A stretch of 64,000 nucleotides of DNA from Clostridia bacterium (GCA_900766735.1 CAAFWO010000052.1:62001-126000); one strand, 5' to 3'; counted from the stretch's first letter, positions 8,190 to 17,871 are shown. Translations and numbers: made by a program. Notes: generated by a model not told the origin, from the letters alone.

Positions 8190-10301
8190 ATGGCTTTAAA
8201 ATTAAAAATCAGAAAGGCCGCGAAAATTCTTTCCTGCCTCACACTGATAGCTGCAATCCTTTGTTCGGGTCTCACTGTTTTCGCAGACGAGCCCTATAAG
8301 GGATATAACTTCAACTTCTACGGCGAAGCTTCGGCACCTAACGGTTACCTTCCGGTGAAGGCATATAACGGCACCGAGTGGGGAGTGGGTTACCTTGAGA
8401 ACCCGACCGATATGTATGTTGACAAATCGGGTTATCTTTACATATTGGATGCCGGAAACGGCCGTATTATCAAAACGGATTCAAACCTCAACCTTGTTTC
8501 GGTTATAGATACCTTTACGAAGGAGGACGGAACATTAAGTCCGCTCAACTCACCTCAGGGACTCACTGTAACGGCCGACGGAGAGATCTATATCTGCGAT
8601 ACCAATAATAACAGGGTCATCGTAACAAACCAGTCAGGCCAAATCAGAAAAGAATATTTCAAGCCCGAGTCTTCTCTTCTTTCGGAAACGCTTGTATTTC
8701 TTCCCAAGAAGATCGAAGTGACCGACACAGGCGATTTGTATATCATTGCCGACAATATCGTTGACGGCGCGCTTGTAATAACGGAAAACGGCGAGTATAA
8801 GGGTTATTTCGGAACGGACGCCGTAACACTTACCGAGGATATGATGAAGGTCGTATTCTGGAGAATGTTCATGACCGATGAGCAGATTAAAAAAATGATG
8901 TCTCCTCAGCCCGTGCCGTTTGACAATATGTATTTGGACGGTGACTTTTTATACACCGCAACGACATACATAAGAGATGAGGATCAGATCAGAAAGGTTA
9001 ACCCCGCGGGAAATAACCTTTTTGCCGGCAATCAGTACGGCGAGGCATACTCCGGCGGCCTCGGCAGCGGATATGAACAGGCTGCGTTCAACGACGTTAA
9101 CGTTACGGACGAAGGATTTTTCTTCTGCCTTGACAAGACCTTCTGCAAGATATTTATGTATAACCAGGATAACGAGCTTTTAACTATCTTCGGCGGAGAC
9201 GGAGACAGGCTCGGAAGATTCGATATTCCGGTTGCGATCGAGTCCATCGGAAGAAACGTTGTCGTGCTTGACACAGGCAAGAAAAACGTTACATTATTTG
9301 AGCCAACCTATTACGGTAATATGATAATGGACGGCTCCTACAGATATGAGCACGGCGATTACGAGGGCGCTCTGGAGCCCTGGAGCGAGGTATTAAAGCT
9401 CAACGTTAACTCCGAGCTTGCATACAGAGGTATCGCAAGAGCCGAATACTTAAAGGGCGAATACAAGGCGGCAATGGAGCATTACGCCGTTGCATACGAT
9501 AACGACGGATATTCCGAGGCAAGACAGAAATACAGAGCCCAGTATATGGTCGATCACTTCTCTGTATTTATGGGCGTGATTTTAGTCATCGCGGTTGCGC
9601 TTTACGCATTTGCGAAAAACAAAAAGAAGATCTTAGCCAAGGTCGGCTTCGAGACGCTTGAAGAGACCGGATATGCCGGGATGAAGAAGTGGAAATATCC
9701 TTTCTACAACCTTCTTCACCCGAGCGACGGTATGAGCGAGATGCGCTATAACAAGAAAGAGTCGCTTCCGCTTGCAATCGCCTTTATTGCACTGTGGTAC
9801 GTATCCGCGGTTGTAATAAGACAGTATGAGGACTACATCTTCAATACGACAAATAAAAATGACATCAACATCTTTATGATACTTGCAACGACGGTCGGAA
9901 TCGTTCTGGTCGGCTGCATCTCAAACTGGGCGATCACAACACTCGTTGACGGTAAGGGAACGTTTAAGAACATCTTCATCTATGCTTCCTATTCACTCAT
10001 CCCGTCGACCGTTGCGGCACTCATCGTAACATTCATCAGCCACTATATGATAAAGAACGAAGCGGTGTTTGTTCAGGCGATCTTATTTATCGGATATGCA
10101 TGGACGGCGATACTTCTGTTTATCGGAATGATGAACGTGCACGACTTCACATTCAAAAAGGCGCTTCTTATGACACTGCTGACAGCGGTGGGAATGATTC
10201 TTATCGTGTTCCTCTTAATGCTTCTGACAGTGCTCTACAGCCAGGTTGTAACATTCGTGTCGACCATTATGTATGAATTGTTCTATAAATTTGCTATATA
10301 G
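8190..10301 (+). CDS. Secreted-then-membrane protein: NHL-type propeller, TPR and YIP1 domains
   Basis: ATG 8190 follows TAGGAGGGAG. The 703-residue product starts with a signal peptide (about 1-33). NHL-like beta-propeller repeats span about 40-360, with repeated segments such as ILDAGNGRIIKTD and ICDTNNNRVIVTN. A short TPR-like region covers about 375-440. A membrane anchor lies near 455-475 and is followed by a YIP1-type domain with about five hydrophobic helices. The predicted topology puts the propeller outside the cell. In Clostridia and Paenibacillus such proteins recur beside these transporter genes, which suggests an accessory or sensor role in uptake; that role is inference. The stop is TAG, and the next gene's ribosome-binding site overlaps it. 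Confidence 0.8.
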   Translation: MALKLKIRKAAKILSCLTLIAAILCSGLTVFADEPYKGYNFNFYGEASAPNGYLPVKAYNGTEWGVGYLENPTDMYVDKSGYLYILDAGNGRIIKTDSNLNLVSVIDTFTKEDGTLSPLNSPQGLTVTADGEIYICDTNNNRVIVTNQSGQIRKEYFKPESSLLSETLVFLPKKIEVTDTGDLYIIADNIVDGALVITENGEYKGYFGTDAVTLTEDMMKVVFWRMFMTDEQIKKMMSPQPVPFDNMYLDGDFLYTATTYIRDEDQIRKVNPAGNNLFAGNQYGEAYSGGLGSGYEQAAFNDVNVTDEGFFFCLDKTFCKIFMYNQDNELLTIFGGDGDRLGRFDIPVAIESIGRNVVVLDTGKKNVTLFEPTYYGNMIMDGSYRYEHGDYEGALEPWSEVLKLNVNSELAYRGIARAEYLKGEYKAAMEHYAVAYDNDGYSEARQKYRAQYMVDHFSVFMGVILVIAVALYAFAKNKKKILAKVGFETLEETGYAGMKKWKYPFYNLLHPSDGMSEMRYNKKESLPLAIAFIALWYVSAVVIRQYEDYIFNTTNKNDINIFMILATTVGIVLVGCISNWAITTLVDGKGTFKNIFIYASYSLIPSTVAALIVTFISHYMIKNEAVFVQAILFIGYAWTAILLFIGMMNVHDFTFKKALLMTLLTAVGMILIVFLLMLLTVLYSQVVTFVSTIMYELFYKFAI

Positions 10302-10317
10302 GAAAGGAGAGAGCATT

Positions 10318-12783
10318 ATGAAAAAAATTATATCATGTTTACTTGCATTGACTCTCCTTGCGACCTTATTCACGGGAGTTATAATGGCGACCGGCGATGA
10401 ATCCGCAAAGGCCGAAACTTCCGATACGGCAAAGGAAGAGACAAAAGAAGAAGCAAAGACTGAAGAAAAAACGGAAACCAAGACCGAAAGCACAGGGACT
10501 GCGGCACCTGCCGACGGCGCTGTGGAGGACGGAATGGTCAACGAGGACACGGTAAATGCATATGCTTCCGCTGTCCGCGCAAGAGCGGTCGATAACACAA
10601 GCATCGACCCGGCATTCACTCTCATCAGCGAGAATGAGTTCCTTGCGCTCTATGCGATCACCGACAACAGCCAGAAGAGGATCGGCGAGATACTCATTTT
10701 GGACAAGGCAACGGGCTATGTTTGGCGCAGTAACCCGACGGACGCGGACGCGGACGTTATCGGCCAGTCTGCCGGCCACGCATATTACAGATCGAAGTCA
10801 CAGCTCGTATTCTCCTATGCGCAGGGCTATAACTATTACGACGCGAACAGCTACTATTCGTGCGTTGTGAACGACCTTGTGACCTGCACCGTCAATGCCG
10901 GAAAATCGGTTAAATTTCTCTATAAATTTGCCGACCTTAAGTTTGCCGTTCCGGTTGAATACAGCCTGGACTCCAACGGATTTAAGGCAGAGCTTCTCTT
11001 AAACGACAGCGACGCTAAGCTCACATACAGCGAAATAGGTTCGGTTTCGGCCGGAAACTTCGGTAAGGTTGAACAGCAGATCGACTATAACATCACCGAG
11101 ATTAAACTTTTGCCCGCATTCGGCGCGACGAGCTATAACGAAGACGGATACCTCTTCATTCCGGACGGAAGCGGAGCGCTCGTTTATTACAACAACGGCA
11201 AGGACAACATTCAGCAGCCTTACAGCGCGCCTGTCTACGGCAACTATAAGGACAGCCAGTCCGAGGACTACAGAAAAGCGTCCGACAGATTTTACCTTCC
11301 CGTTTTCGGAACGGTTAAGAATGACGGTCACGCTTTGATGGGTATCATCGAGGATAACGCTAACGTCGCATTCGTCAATGCGGAGGTAAGCGGTTACGAA
11401 ACGGCATATAACAAAGTTTATTCTTCATACCTTCATAAGATCATAAAGAGTGCGGACAAACAGGGAACGGCACAGCCGATGTCCAAGGAGCTCCGCGACC
11501 CGGATAAGAATTACTCTGTCAAGTACTTCTGCCTCTCCGGCGACCAGGCGTCATATGTCGGAATGGCTAAGTTCTACAGAGAATATCTCATAGACAAGAA
11601 GGGAATGAAGAAGGCGGACGACCTTCGTGACGCGGCACTCTTTTTGGATATGTATGCCGGCGTTGAGAAAAAGACCAGCATTCTCGGTATTCCGTGGAAG
11701 ATATTCGACGTTATGACGACCTATGACGACATTATGTCGATCTCTGACGATATGACCGAGGCCGGAATCAACAACGTAGTGTTCAGATATAACGACTGGA
11801 CAAAGAAGAAAAACAGAACGAAGGTTCAGAACAGACCGAACTTCGAAACTTCCATCGGCGGCAAAAAAGGATATGAAAAGGCGGCCGCTTATCTTGCCGG
11901 CAAGAATATGGGATTTTACTTGAATATTGACTTTATCAACTATTCAAAGTCGGGTAACGGCTATTCGAGACTTTCGGATTCCGTTAAGTATCCCAACCAG
12001 GCCCCGGCATATCAGCAGAGCGGTATCACGGCTCATATCAATATGGGTACGAGATGGTGCCTGTTAAAGTCGGACAAGGTTCGCGACGCGGCGATGAAAT
12101 TTGCAGCAAAGTGCGAAAAGAACGGCATCACATCCGTATCGCTTGAAAATTTCGGTAATGCGATCTATTCGGACGGTTCAAATAAGGGCGGTCTCACCAG
12201 AGGCCAGTGCATGAACAACTGGGAGGAGATCATCGCAGGCTATAAGGAGCAGGGCATGAACGTTTTGACCACTACACCGGACGCTTACGCCATCATCGAT
12301 TCGGACGTGCTTTTGGAGATTCCTTCGAAGAGCACATATGTCGAGATCGCGGACGAGGGCGTGCCCTTCTACCAGATCGTTGTAAGAGGATATAAGACCT
12401 ATACCTCCGAAAACATCAATATGTCCAGCGTTCCCGAAGACATTATCTTAAATGCCGCCGAGACCGGAAGCAGTATTTTATACAGCTTGACGGCAGGCGA
12501 CACGACGACCCTTAAAGAAACATATCTTAAATACTTATACAGCTGCAACTACTCAGATTGGAAGGATGATATTATTGAGGTCTACAAGAAGCTTTCCGGC
12601 ACTCTTTCGACGGTTGACGGCCAGACGATCGAGAACCACGAGAAGCTTGCCGAGGGACTTTACAGAACGACCTATTCCAACGGTGTTGCGATCTATGTAA
12701 ACTATAACAAGTATGACATAACGGCCGAAAACGGAGTGACCGTTCCGGCAAGAGATTATGTTGCGGAGAGGGGTGAGTGGTAA
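10318..12783 (+). CDS. DUF5696-type secreted protein of the ABC transporter cluster
   Basis: ATG 10318 is preceded by GGAAAGGAGAG, and a signal peptide follows, so it is preferred over the upstream in-frame ATG at 10273. The product has 821 residues. After the signal lies a low-complexity Lys/Glu/Thr linker (about 30-65), consistent with a surface spacer. The remainder is a large alpha/beta region that I assign to DUF5696 from its setting and overall look. No catalytic motif is obvious to me, though a barrel-type glycoside hydrolase fold is possible. The stop TAA overlaps the next permease ATG by one base. A role in binding or processing the transported glycan is inferred from context only. 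Confidence 0.7.
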   Translation: MKKIISCLLALTLLATLFTGVIMATGDESAKAETSDTAKEETKEEAKTEEKTETKTESTGTAAPADGAVEDGMVNEDTVNAYASAVRARAVDNTSIDPAFTLISENEFLALYAITDNSQKRIGEILILDKATGYVWRSNPTDADADVIGQSAGHAYYRSKSQLVFSYAQGYNYYDANSYYSCVVNDLVTCTVNAGKSVKFLYKFADLKFAVPVEYSLDSNGFKAELLLNDSDAKLTYSEIGSVSAGNFGKVEQQIDYNITEIKLLPAFGATSYNEDGYLFIPDGSGALVYYNNGKDNIQQPYSAPVYGNYKDSQSEDYRKASDRFYLPVFGTVKNDGHALMGIIEDNANVAFVNAEVSGYETAYNKVYSSYLHKIIKSADKQGTAQPMSKELRDPDKNYSVKYFCLSGDQASYVGMAKFYREYLIDKKGMKKADDLRDAALFLDMYAGVEKKTSILGIPWKIFDVMTTYDDIMSISDDMTEAGINNVVFRYNDWTKKKNRTKVQNRPNFETSIGGKKGYEKAAAYLAGKNMGFYLNIDFINYSKSGNGYSRLSDSVKYPNQAPAYQQSGITAHINMGTRWCLLKSDKVRDAAMKFAAKCEKNGITSVSLENFGNAIYSDGSNKGGLTRGQCMNNWEEIIAGYKEQGMNVLTTTPDAYAIIDSDVLLEIPSKSTYVEIADEGVPFYQIVVRGYKTYTSENINMSSVPEDIILNAAETGSSILYSLTAGDTTTLKETYLKYLYSCNYSDWKDDIIEVYKKLSGTLSTVDGQTIENHEKLAEGLYRTTYSNGVAIYVNYNKYDITAENGVTVPARDYVAERGEW

Positions 12784-13808
12784 TGGAAAACAAAGAAAAC
12801 GTGACTCCCGAAAAGGAGAACAAGGCTGACATTTTGGATAAGCCCAAGCGCCTCACCAAAGAGGAGAGAGCGGCGATCCGCGAAGCTAATAAGAGAGCGG
12901 CGAAGAAGAGAAAAGCAGCCGCGGCGCTTTCCGAAAAGCAGGCAAGAGCGGGATATTGGTTCATTGCCCCCTGGATCGTCGGTGTGATATTCCTTTTCCT
13001 GATCCCCGTTGTAACTTCTTTGATCTATTCATTCTGCCGCGTCGGTGTCAGAGCCGGCGGCGCGAAGCTTAACTTCGTGGGATTGGATAACTACATTTAC
13101 ATTTTCACCAAGAGTGAAACTTTCCTTCCGGCACTCGCTGATTCGCTTAAGGATATGCTCTATCAGGTTCCGATTATCGCATTCTTCAGTATGTTCATTG
13201 CTCAGATATTGAACCAGAAGTTTGTCGGCAGGACCGCGGCGAGAATTATGTTCTTCCTGCCCGTTATCATTGCCTCCGGCGTTGTAATCGAAATTCTTAC
13301 GAAAACAGGAATGAGCACAAACGTTAACTTAGGTCAGCAGTCGAATATCTTTACGTTCCAGGAGGAATCCGCGATACTTAAGATATTGAACCAGTCGGGC
13401 ATCAGCCAGTCGGTAATCAACTATTTAAAGACATTGGTCAGCAACATTTTCGACATAACGTGGAAGAGCGGAATTCAGATCCTTCTGTATCTCTCGGCTC
13501 TTCAGGGAATTCCGAAGTCATATTACGAGGTTTCTTCGATGGAGGGCGCGACCCCTTGGGAGGAGTACTGGAAGATCACCTTCCCGCTACTTTCACCCAT
13601 GAGCCTTGTATGCGTTGTATACACCATAATCGATTCGTTCACCTACTACCAGAACTCGGTTATGCAGCTTATCGACTCTAACAATATGGCGAGCGGTAAT
13701 GCCGGTATCGGCGCGGCGATCAGCTGGATATACTTCCTTATTATCGCCCTGATACTCGTGCTTATTGTGAAATTCGTGTTTGCAAAAACCGTTTATACTG
13801 AAGAATAG
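12783..13808 (+). CDS. Sugar ABC transporter permease, second pair (UgpA type)
   Basis: ATG 12783 overlaps the previous stop (TAATG), with GGAGAGGGGTGAG upstream. The product is 341 residues. A long basic N-terminal tail of about 55 residues (KRLTKEERAAIREANKRAAK) precedes six predicted membrane helices. The EAA loop reads EVSSMEGATPWEEYWKITFP; the usual EAA...G is kept in weakened form as EVS...G. This second permease pair lacks its own binding protein, so it may share the large one at 3199 or work with one encoded elsewhere. Confidence 0.9.
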   Translation: MENKENVTPEKENKADILDKPKRLTKEERAAIREANKRAAKKRKAAAALSEKQARAGYWFIAPWIVGVIFLFLIPVVTSLIYSFCRVGVRAGGAKLNFVGLDNYIYIFTKSETFLPALADSLKDMLYQVPIIAFFSMFIAQILNQKFVGRTAARIMFFLPVIIASGVVIEILTKTGMSTNVNLGQQSNIFTFQEESAILKILNQSGISQSVINYLKTLVSNIFDITWKSGIQILLYLSALQGIPKSYYEVSSMEGATPWEEYWKITFPLLSPMSLVCVVYTIIDSFTYYQNSVMQLIDSNNMASGNAGIGAAISWIYFLIIALILVLIVKFVFAKTVYTEE

Positions 13809-13819
13809 GAGGTGCCGGA

Positions 13820-14878
13820 ATGAGACCTGAATTATCAAAACTTTCAAAAGAAGAATTTAAGCAGGAAATGAAACGCCGTGACGAAGAAATGAAATCCAGC
13901 GGCAAAAGCCACGGTATCGGCTTAAAACGTTTCGGCTCCGCATACTTCAAAAAACAGCTGATGCATGTGCTTTTCACAATTTTCCGTGCATTTTTGCTCA
14001 TCGGTTTGTCCTACATCGTGCTCTATCCGGTATTCAGAATGCTGAGCAAGGCGTTCAGCGAGGACTATGTTGCTTCGGCGACAAGCATCTGGATTCCCGA
14101 CCATGTCGGAATGACAAACGTTAACTACGCGATGACGTTCTTAAATTACTGGCAGTCATTCTGGTGCAGCGTGAGAATTTCTCTCGGCAGTGCGATTTTG
14201 CAGGTTATCTCAAGCGCTGTGGTTGGATACGGATTTGCAAGATTCAAATTTAAGGGAAGAGGGCTTCTGTTCGGTCTTGTTATATTGACAATGATTATTC
14301 CGCCCCAGACCTATCTTGTATCACTCTTTATGATATACAGAAAGTTTGATTTCTTCAAATTGCTCGCGATTCCCTCGCTGATAGCCGGTAAAAACCTTGG
14401 CATCAACCTGATCGGAACGTCGTGGACGATGTGGATTCCGGCAATACTTGGCGTCGGCTTAAGAGGCGGACTTTTCATCTACATATTCAGACAGTTCTTC
14501 AGAGGAATGAGCAAGGAGCTTGAGGAAGCCGCTTATATCGACGGCTGCGGACCCTTCGGAACGTTCCTTCGAATTATGGCTCCCAACGCGCTTGCGTCGG
14601 GCCTGGTAGTTTTCCTGTTCTCACTCGTTTGGCACTGGAACGACTACTTCACAACTTCGGCTCTTTTCACATCTCCCAACAAGGCGAGACCGCTTTCACT
14701 GATTCTTATGGCAAAATACGGTGAGATCGGTATCACCTTCATGAGCTCGGACGATGTAAACAGTACATACATTCTGAACGCGGCGGCCCTCCTGGTCGTA
14801 CTGCCGATGATAATCGTGTTTGCATTCACCCAGAGATACTTTATCGAGAGCGTCGACAAGGTCGGCGTCAAGGGCTGA
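13820..14878 (+). CDS. Sugar ABC transporter permease, second pair (UgpE type)
   Basis: ATG 13820 follows AGGAGGTG, which overlaps the preceding TAG stop. The 352-residue product has a charged N-terminal 45 residues, six predicted membrane helices and the EAA loop EEAAYIDGCGPFGTFLRIMAP. It is the last gene of the seven-gene operon; a strong bidirectional terminator follows 11 bases downstream. Having two permease pairs in one operon is unusual for a single CUT1 importer. Confidence 0.92.
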   Translation: MRPELSKLSKEEFKQEMKRRDEEMKSSGKSHGIGLKRFGSAYFKKQLMHVLFTIFRAFLLIGLSYIVLYPVFRMLSKAFSEDYVASATSIWIPDHVGMTNVNYAMTFLNYWQSFWCSVRISLGSAILQVISSAVVGYGFARFKFKGRGLLFGLVILTMIIPPQTYLVSLFMIYRKFDFFKLLAIPSLIAGKNLGINLIGTSWTMWIPAILGVGLRGGLFIYIFRQFFRGMSKELEEAAYIDGCGPFGTFLRIMAPNALASGLVVFLFSLVWHWNDYFTTSALFTSPNKARPLSLILMAKYGEIGITFMSSDDVNSTYILNAAALLVVLPMIIVFAFTQRYFIESVDKVGVKG

Positions 14879-14889
14879 TCAAAAAATAA

Positions 14890-14924
14890 AAAGTACTGCA
14901 GCTTTAAGCTGCAGTACTTTTTTG
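14890..14924 (+). terminator. Strong terminator ending the ABC operon, probably bidirectional
   Basis: A 14-bp perfect stem AAAGTACTGCAGCT/AGCTGCAGTACTTT with a 3-base loop is followed by TTTTTTG. A-rich sequence on the other side would also make it work for the convergent ACT gene. Confidence 0.92.
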
Positions 14925-14930
14925 TATGCC

Positions 14931-15296
14931 TTAAATTATTTCGTACCCTTTTTCGGATAAGGCTGAAAGCGCCCTTTCAAAGTTCTCGCTTTTGACTAAG
15001 ATATAGTCCGTGTTATAGGTCGAGACTGCGAAAATGCCGATGCGCTCTTCGGCCAAGATCCCCGAGATTTTGGATAGAATGCCGATCAGCGAAAAGTCAA
15101 GCACGCCCTCAATGCGAAAGGCACGCCACGAAAGATCCGTTTCATACGCGTTTTCGGGCACGTTATCTTCCGGGCAGACGAGCGAGAATTCTTCGTCCGT
15201 CGCCGCGGCGAATGTGAACGGGCGCGATAGGTCCGCCTTCGAAAAATACTTCACCTTGCAGACGGCAAATGTGCCGTCAATTTTTTTGATCTTCAT
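14931..15296 (-). CDS. Small ACT-domain protein
   Basis: The 121-residue protein has two ACT-like halves, with ILSKISGILAEERIGIFAVS as the clearest segment in the second. Such short ACT proteins (CASTOR/ACT_7 type) bind amino acids or similar ligands and usually act as regulators. The start is supported by AAGGTGAC upstream, which overlaps the ung stop region. It therefore sits in an operon behind ung with a 9-base gap. The ligand is unknown. Confidence 0.8.
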   Translation of the reverse strand: MKIKKIDGTFAVCKVKYFSKADLSRPFTFAAATDEEFSLVCPEDNVPENAYETDLSWRAFRIEGVLDFSLIGILSKISGILAEERIGIFAVSTYNTDYILVKSENFERALSALSEKGYEII

Positions 15297-15305
15297 ATTG
15301 TCACC

Positions 15306-15980
15306 TTAAATGTTTTTTATCTGCCAGTCGATGGGCGACTTCACGAGCGAGATGAGAGTTTCATTCGTCTTTGAAAAATGGCGGCAGCCGAAAAATCCGC
15401 GTGACGCGGAAAGCGGGCTCGGGTGCGCCGCGGTGAAGATGAAATGGCGCGACTTATCGATAAGCTCCGCCTTGGACTGCGCGTGATTGCCCCAGAGAAG
15501 GAAGATCACCGGGTCGCGCCGCTCGGAAAGTGCGCTTATGACGCGGTCGGTGAATATCTCCCATCCCTTGCCCTTGTGAGCGAGCGCCTCGCCCTCGCGG
15601 ACGGTTAAGATCGTGTTTAACAAAAGCACGCCTTGCTTTGCCCAGTCCATCAGATATCCGTTGTTCGGAATATATGTTCCGACATCGTCGCGCATTTCCT
15701 TATAAATGTTCATAAGCGAGGGGGGAGCAGGCACGCCCGGCTGAACAGAGAAGCACATTCCGTGCGCCTGGCCGACCTCGTGATAAGGGTCCTGCCCGAT
15801 GATGACGACCTTCGTATCGTGATACGACGTGGTCTTGAGCGCGGAAAAGATCTTGTGCATATCGGGAAACACGGTGCGTGTTGAGTATTCATCTTTTAAG
15901 AACGCACGAAGCTTTAAGTAATATTCTTTTTTGAATTCGTCCGCCAGAATGCCGTTCCAGTCGTTTCCGAAATCTATCAT
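15306..15980 (-). CDS. ung: Uracil-DNA glycosylase (family 1)
   Basis: The 224-residue enzyme excises uracil from DNA. The water-activating GQDPYH motif (D64) and the HPSPLS motif (H186) are intact, and the length is normal. ATG 15980 follows TTAGGAG on the minus strand. The ACT gene follows closely. The rpsU terminator lies upstream, so ung should have its own promoter or depend on read-through; I see no strong promoter between them. Confidence 0.97.
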   Translation of the reverse strand: MIDFGNDWNGILADEFKKEYYLKLRAFLKDEYSTRTVFPDMHKIFSALKTTSYHDTKVVIIGQDPYHEVGQAHGMCFSVQPGVPAPPSLMNIYKEMRDDVGTYIPNNGYLMDWAKQGVLLLNTILTVREGEALAHKGKGWEIFTDRVISALSERRDPVIFLLWGNHAQSKAELIDKSRHFIFTAAHPSPLSASRGFFGCRHFSKTNETLISLVKSPIDWQIKNI

Positions 15981-15993
15981 AATAACACTCCTA

Positions 15994-16024
15994 ATAAAAA
16001 ATGCGGACTTTTAAGTCCGCATTT
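15994..16024 (-). terminator. Terminator after rpsU
   Basis: On the minus strand an AAATGCGGACTT/AAGTCCGCATTT stem is followed by TTTTTATT. It lies between rpsU and ung and should end the rpsU transcript. Confidence 0.85.
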
Positions 16025-16077
16025 TAATAAGCATCTTCGGCAAACCCCGTTATGTTAATGCGAAGGCCGCGTAAGTA

Positions 16078-16254
16078 TTACATATACTTTCTTTTACGAG
16101 CTGCTTCTGATTTCTTTTTACGCTTAACACTGGGTTTTTCGTAATGTTCTCTCTTTCTAACCTCGGACAAAACACCTGCCTTAGCGCAAGAACGCTTAAA
16201 ACGACGAAGAGCGCTGTCCAACGACTCGTTTTCTTTAACTCTGATTTCCGACAC
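16078..16254 (-). CDS. rpsU: Ribosomal protein S21
   Basis: This 58-residue protein starts at GTG 16254 after a strong GGAGGGAGG site. The S21 pattern is clear: [20 protein letters not shown] near the N-terminus, [12 protein letters not shown] in the middle and a basic [15 protein letters not shown] end. It belongs to the small ribosomal subunit platform. It has its own promoter (16347-16375) and terminator (15994-16024), so it is a single-gene unit with a leader of about 85 bases. The leader contains TTGACAGC and GCTGTCA arms that could form a hairpin. Confidence 0.97.
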   Translation of the reverse strand: MSEIRVKENESLDSALRRFKRSCAKAGVLSEVRKREHYEKPSVKRKKKSEAARKRKYM

Positions 16255-16346
16255 GGTATATCCCTCCCTCCGCTTTTTACAGTTGACAGCAATTGATGTA
16301 TGCCGCTGTCACAAGAATAATACGGGATTCGCAAAGTGATACAAGA

Positions 16347-16375
16347 ATTATACATTAAAATTCGCAAATAGTCAA
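16347..16375 (-). promoter_or_regulatory. Promoter of rpsU
   Basis: On the minus strand TTGACT (16375-16370) and TATAAT (16352-16347) are 17 bases apart. The -35 box contains the TGA stop codon of the upstream SpoVB-like gene. Confidence 0.88.
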
Positions 16376-17871
16376 GTTATTTTAGAGAAAAATATTATTT
16401 TTTTCTTCAAATACAGAAAATATACCGCAAACGAGTACAAAATCAGCGCCGAAAAAAAGGAAATTGCCGAGGATAATGTGATGCCGAGCGAGGGAATAAT
16501 AGATAAATAAAGGAAACGGCCGGCCGCAAACGAAAGAAGTGCGGGAACTGCCGGTGACGAGGAACGAAAGGCGGAGGACAAAGAAAGGCCGACTCCATCC
16601 GCCGCGGTTATAAAGCTCGGAATCAGGAAAACTATGTTTGAAAGCGCATATGCCGCGATGTAGCCGAAGACGCCGAGAAACGGCGTTAAAGCGACTGTGA
16701 GCAAAAGCTCGGCTATGTTTGAGGAAAACGCATAGAGGGAGGCTTTTTTCTCGCGCCCCGAAGCATTCATTACGGAATTTAATATGTGGCGGAAGGTCGC
16801 CGCAAGGCCGCCGGAGGCCATGATCGGCAAAAAGAGCGCGACTCTGGAATCGGAAAAGAGCACACAGGCGAAAAAGTTCCGGAACACGACCATAGCAAAA
16901 GTGCAGGGGAAAGCGAAAAGCGAAGTTATCAGGAGCACCTTTTCGCATTTTCTTATCACTGCGCCGCGGTTGTTCTTTTTAAGGTTTTCGGAAATGAACG
17001 GCACCAAGTTCACCGTCACCGCATTCGTGAAAACGCAGGGCATATATAAAAGCGGCATTATCATTCCGCTGATGACGCCGAGCACCCCCGTCGCCTCGGC
17101 GCGTGTGAGGCCGTTTTTGGTCAGAAGGAACGGAATCAAAATGTTCGAGGCGGAAGATAAAATGCTTTCCGCCGTTTTGGACAGCGTCACCGGAAGGGCG
17201 ATGTTAAAGATGCCGGAGCGCACAGGGCCGATGTGCCCGGCCTTTATTCCGGCGGTGTGTTTTTTATATGCGCCGGTGAGCATGGCCAGGCTCAAAAGCT
17301 CGCCTATAAATATCCCGAAGGTCAGCACCGCGGCCGAGAGCGTGATGTCGCCCTTTGAGAAAAAGACTAAGAGCAGGACGACGGAAAGCGTGCGAAGGAG
17401 CTGCTCGGAGATTTCGGTCACGGCCGGAATCTTCACGCACCGGTCGGAATAAAAACTGCTTTTGTAGACGTTTTCAAAGCCGGTGATAAGAACCGCGAAC
17501 GACAAAATGATGAGCGAGGGATAGGTTCTCTCATCGCCCAAAAAGCGCGAGAGCGGCCTTGCGAAAAAAAGAAGCAGGCAAAAAAGAACGAGCGAGACGT
17601 CGAGCACTAAAAAAAGCGCGGATCTCGTCACTGATTTTTTTAATGAAGCGGTTTCGGCCTCGGGAATCTTTTTCATCGCGGCGACGGGAATGCCGGAGGC
17701 GACAACGGCACAGCACACGGAGTACACCGGCATAACGAGCGCGAAAAGGCCGAGCCCCTCCGCGCCGATGAACCGGCTTATGAAAATGCGGTATAAAAAC
17801 CCCGTCATCCGTGTGATAATATTAGCGCCGGTCATATAGGCAGTGTTATATGTAAAGGATTTTTTCTTCAG
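16372..17871 (-). CDS. SpoVB/MurJ-like lipid-linked oligosaccharide flippase, probable CTG start
   Basis: This is a multi-pass membrane protein of the MOP exporter superfamily, polysaccharide biosynthesis/SpoVB branch. The N-terminal RIFISRFIGAEGLGLFALVM segment is diagnostic, and about 12-14 hydrophobic helices follow. The first ATG (17835) has no ribosome-binding site and starts inside the first helix region. Extending in frame reaches CTG 17871-17869, preceded 8 bases away by GGGAGG (17885-17880). This adds the KKKSFTYNTAY segment that resembles the normal N-terminus of the family and gives 499 residues. The role is probably transport of a cell-wall or spore-coat precursor. MurJ cannot be excluded. 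Confidence 0.85.
   Translation of the reverse strand: MKKKSFTYNTAYMTGANIITRMTGFLYRIFISRFIGAEGLGLFALVMPVYSVCCAVVASGIPVAAMKKIPEAETASLKKSVTRSALFLVLDVSLVLFCLLLFFARPLSRFLGDERTYPSLIILSFAVLITGFENVYKSSFYSDRCVKIPAVTEISEQLLRTLSVVLLLVFFSKGDITLSAAVLTFGIFIGELLSLAMLTGAYKKHTAGIKAGHIGPVRSGIFNIALPVTLSKTAESILSSASNILIPFLLTKNGLTRAEATGVLGVISGMIMPLLYMPCVFTNAVTVNLVPFISENLKKNNRGAVIRKCEKVLLITSLFAFPCTFAMVVFRNFFACVLFSDSRVALFLPIMASGGLAATFRHILNSVMNASGREKKASLYAFSSNIAELLLTVALTPFLGVFGYIAAYALSNIVFLIPSFITAADGVGLSLSSAFRSSSPAVPALLSFAAGRFLYLSIIPSLGITLSSAISFFSALILYSFAVYFLYLKKKIIFFSKIT

Noticed and set aside
3199..14878. Frameshifted or missing ATPase gene in the transport operon
   Set aside because: Gaps between genes are only a few bases and no Walker motif is seen in any frame. 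Shared ATPases are normal for this transporter class.
16050..16367. 105-residue minus-strand frame at rpsU
   Set aside because: It lies in another frame over rpsU and its leader. The S21 frame at 16078-16254 is the real gene.
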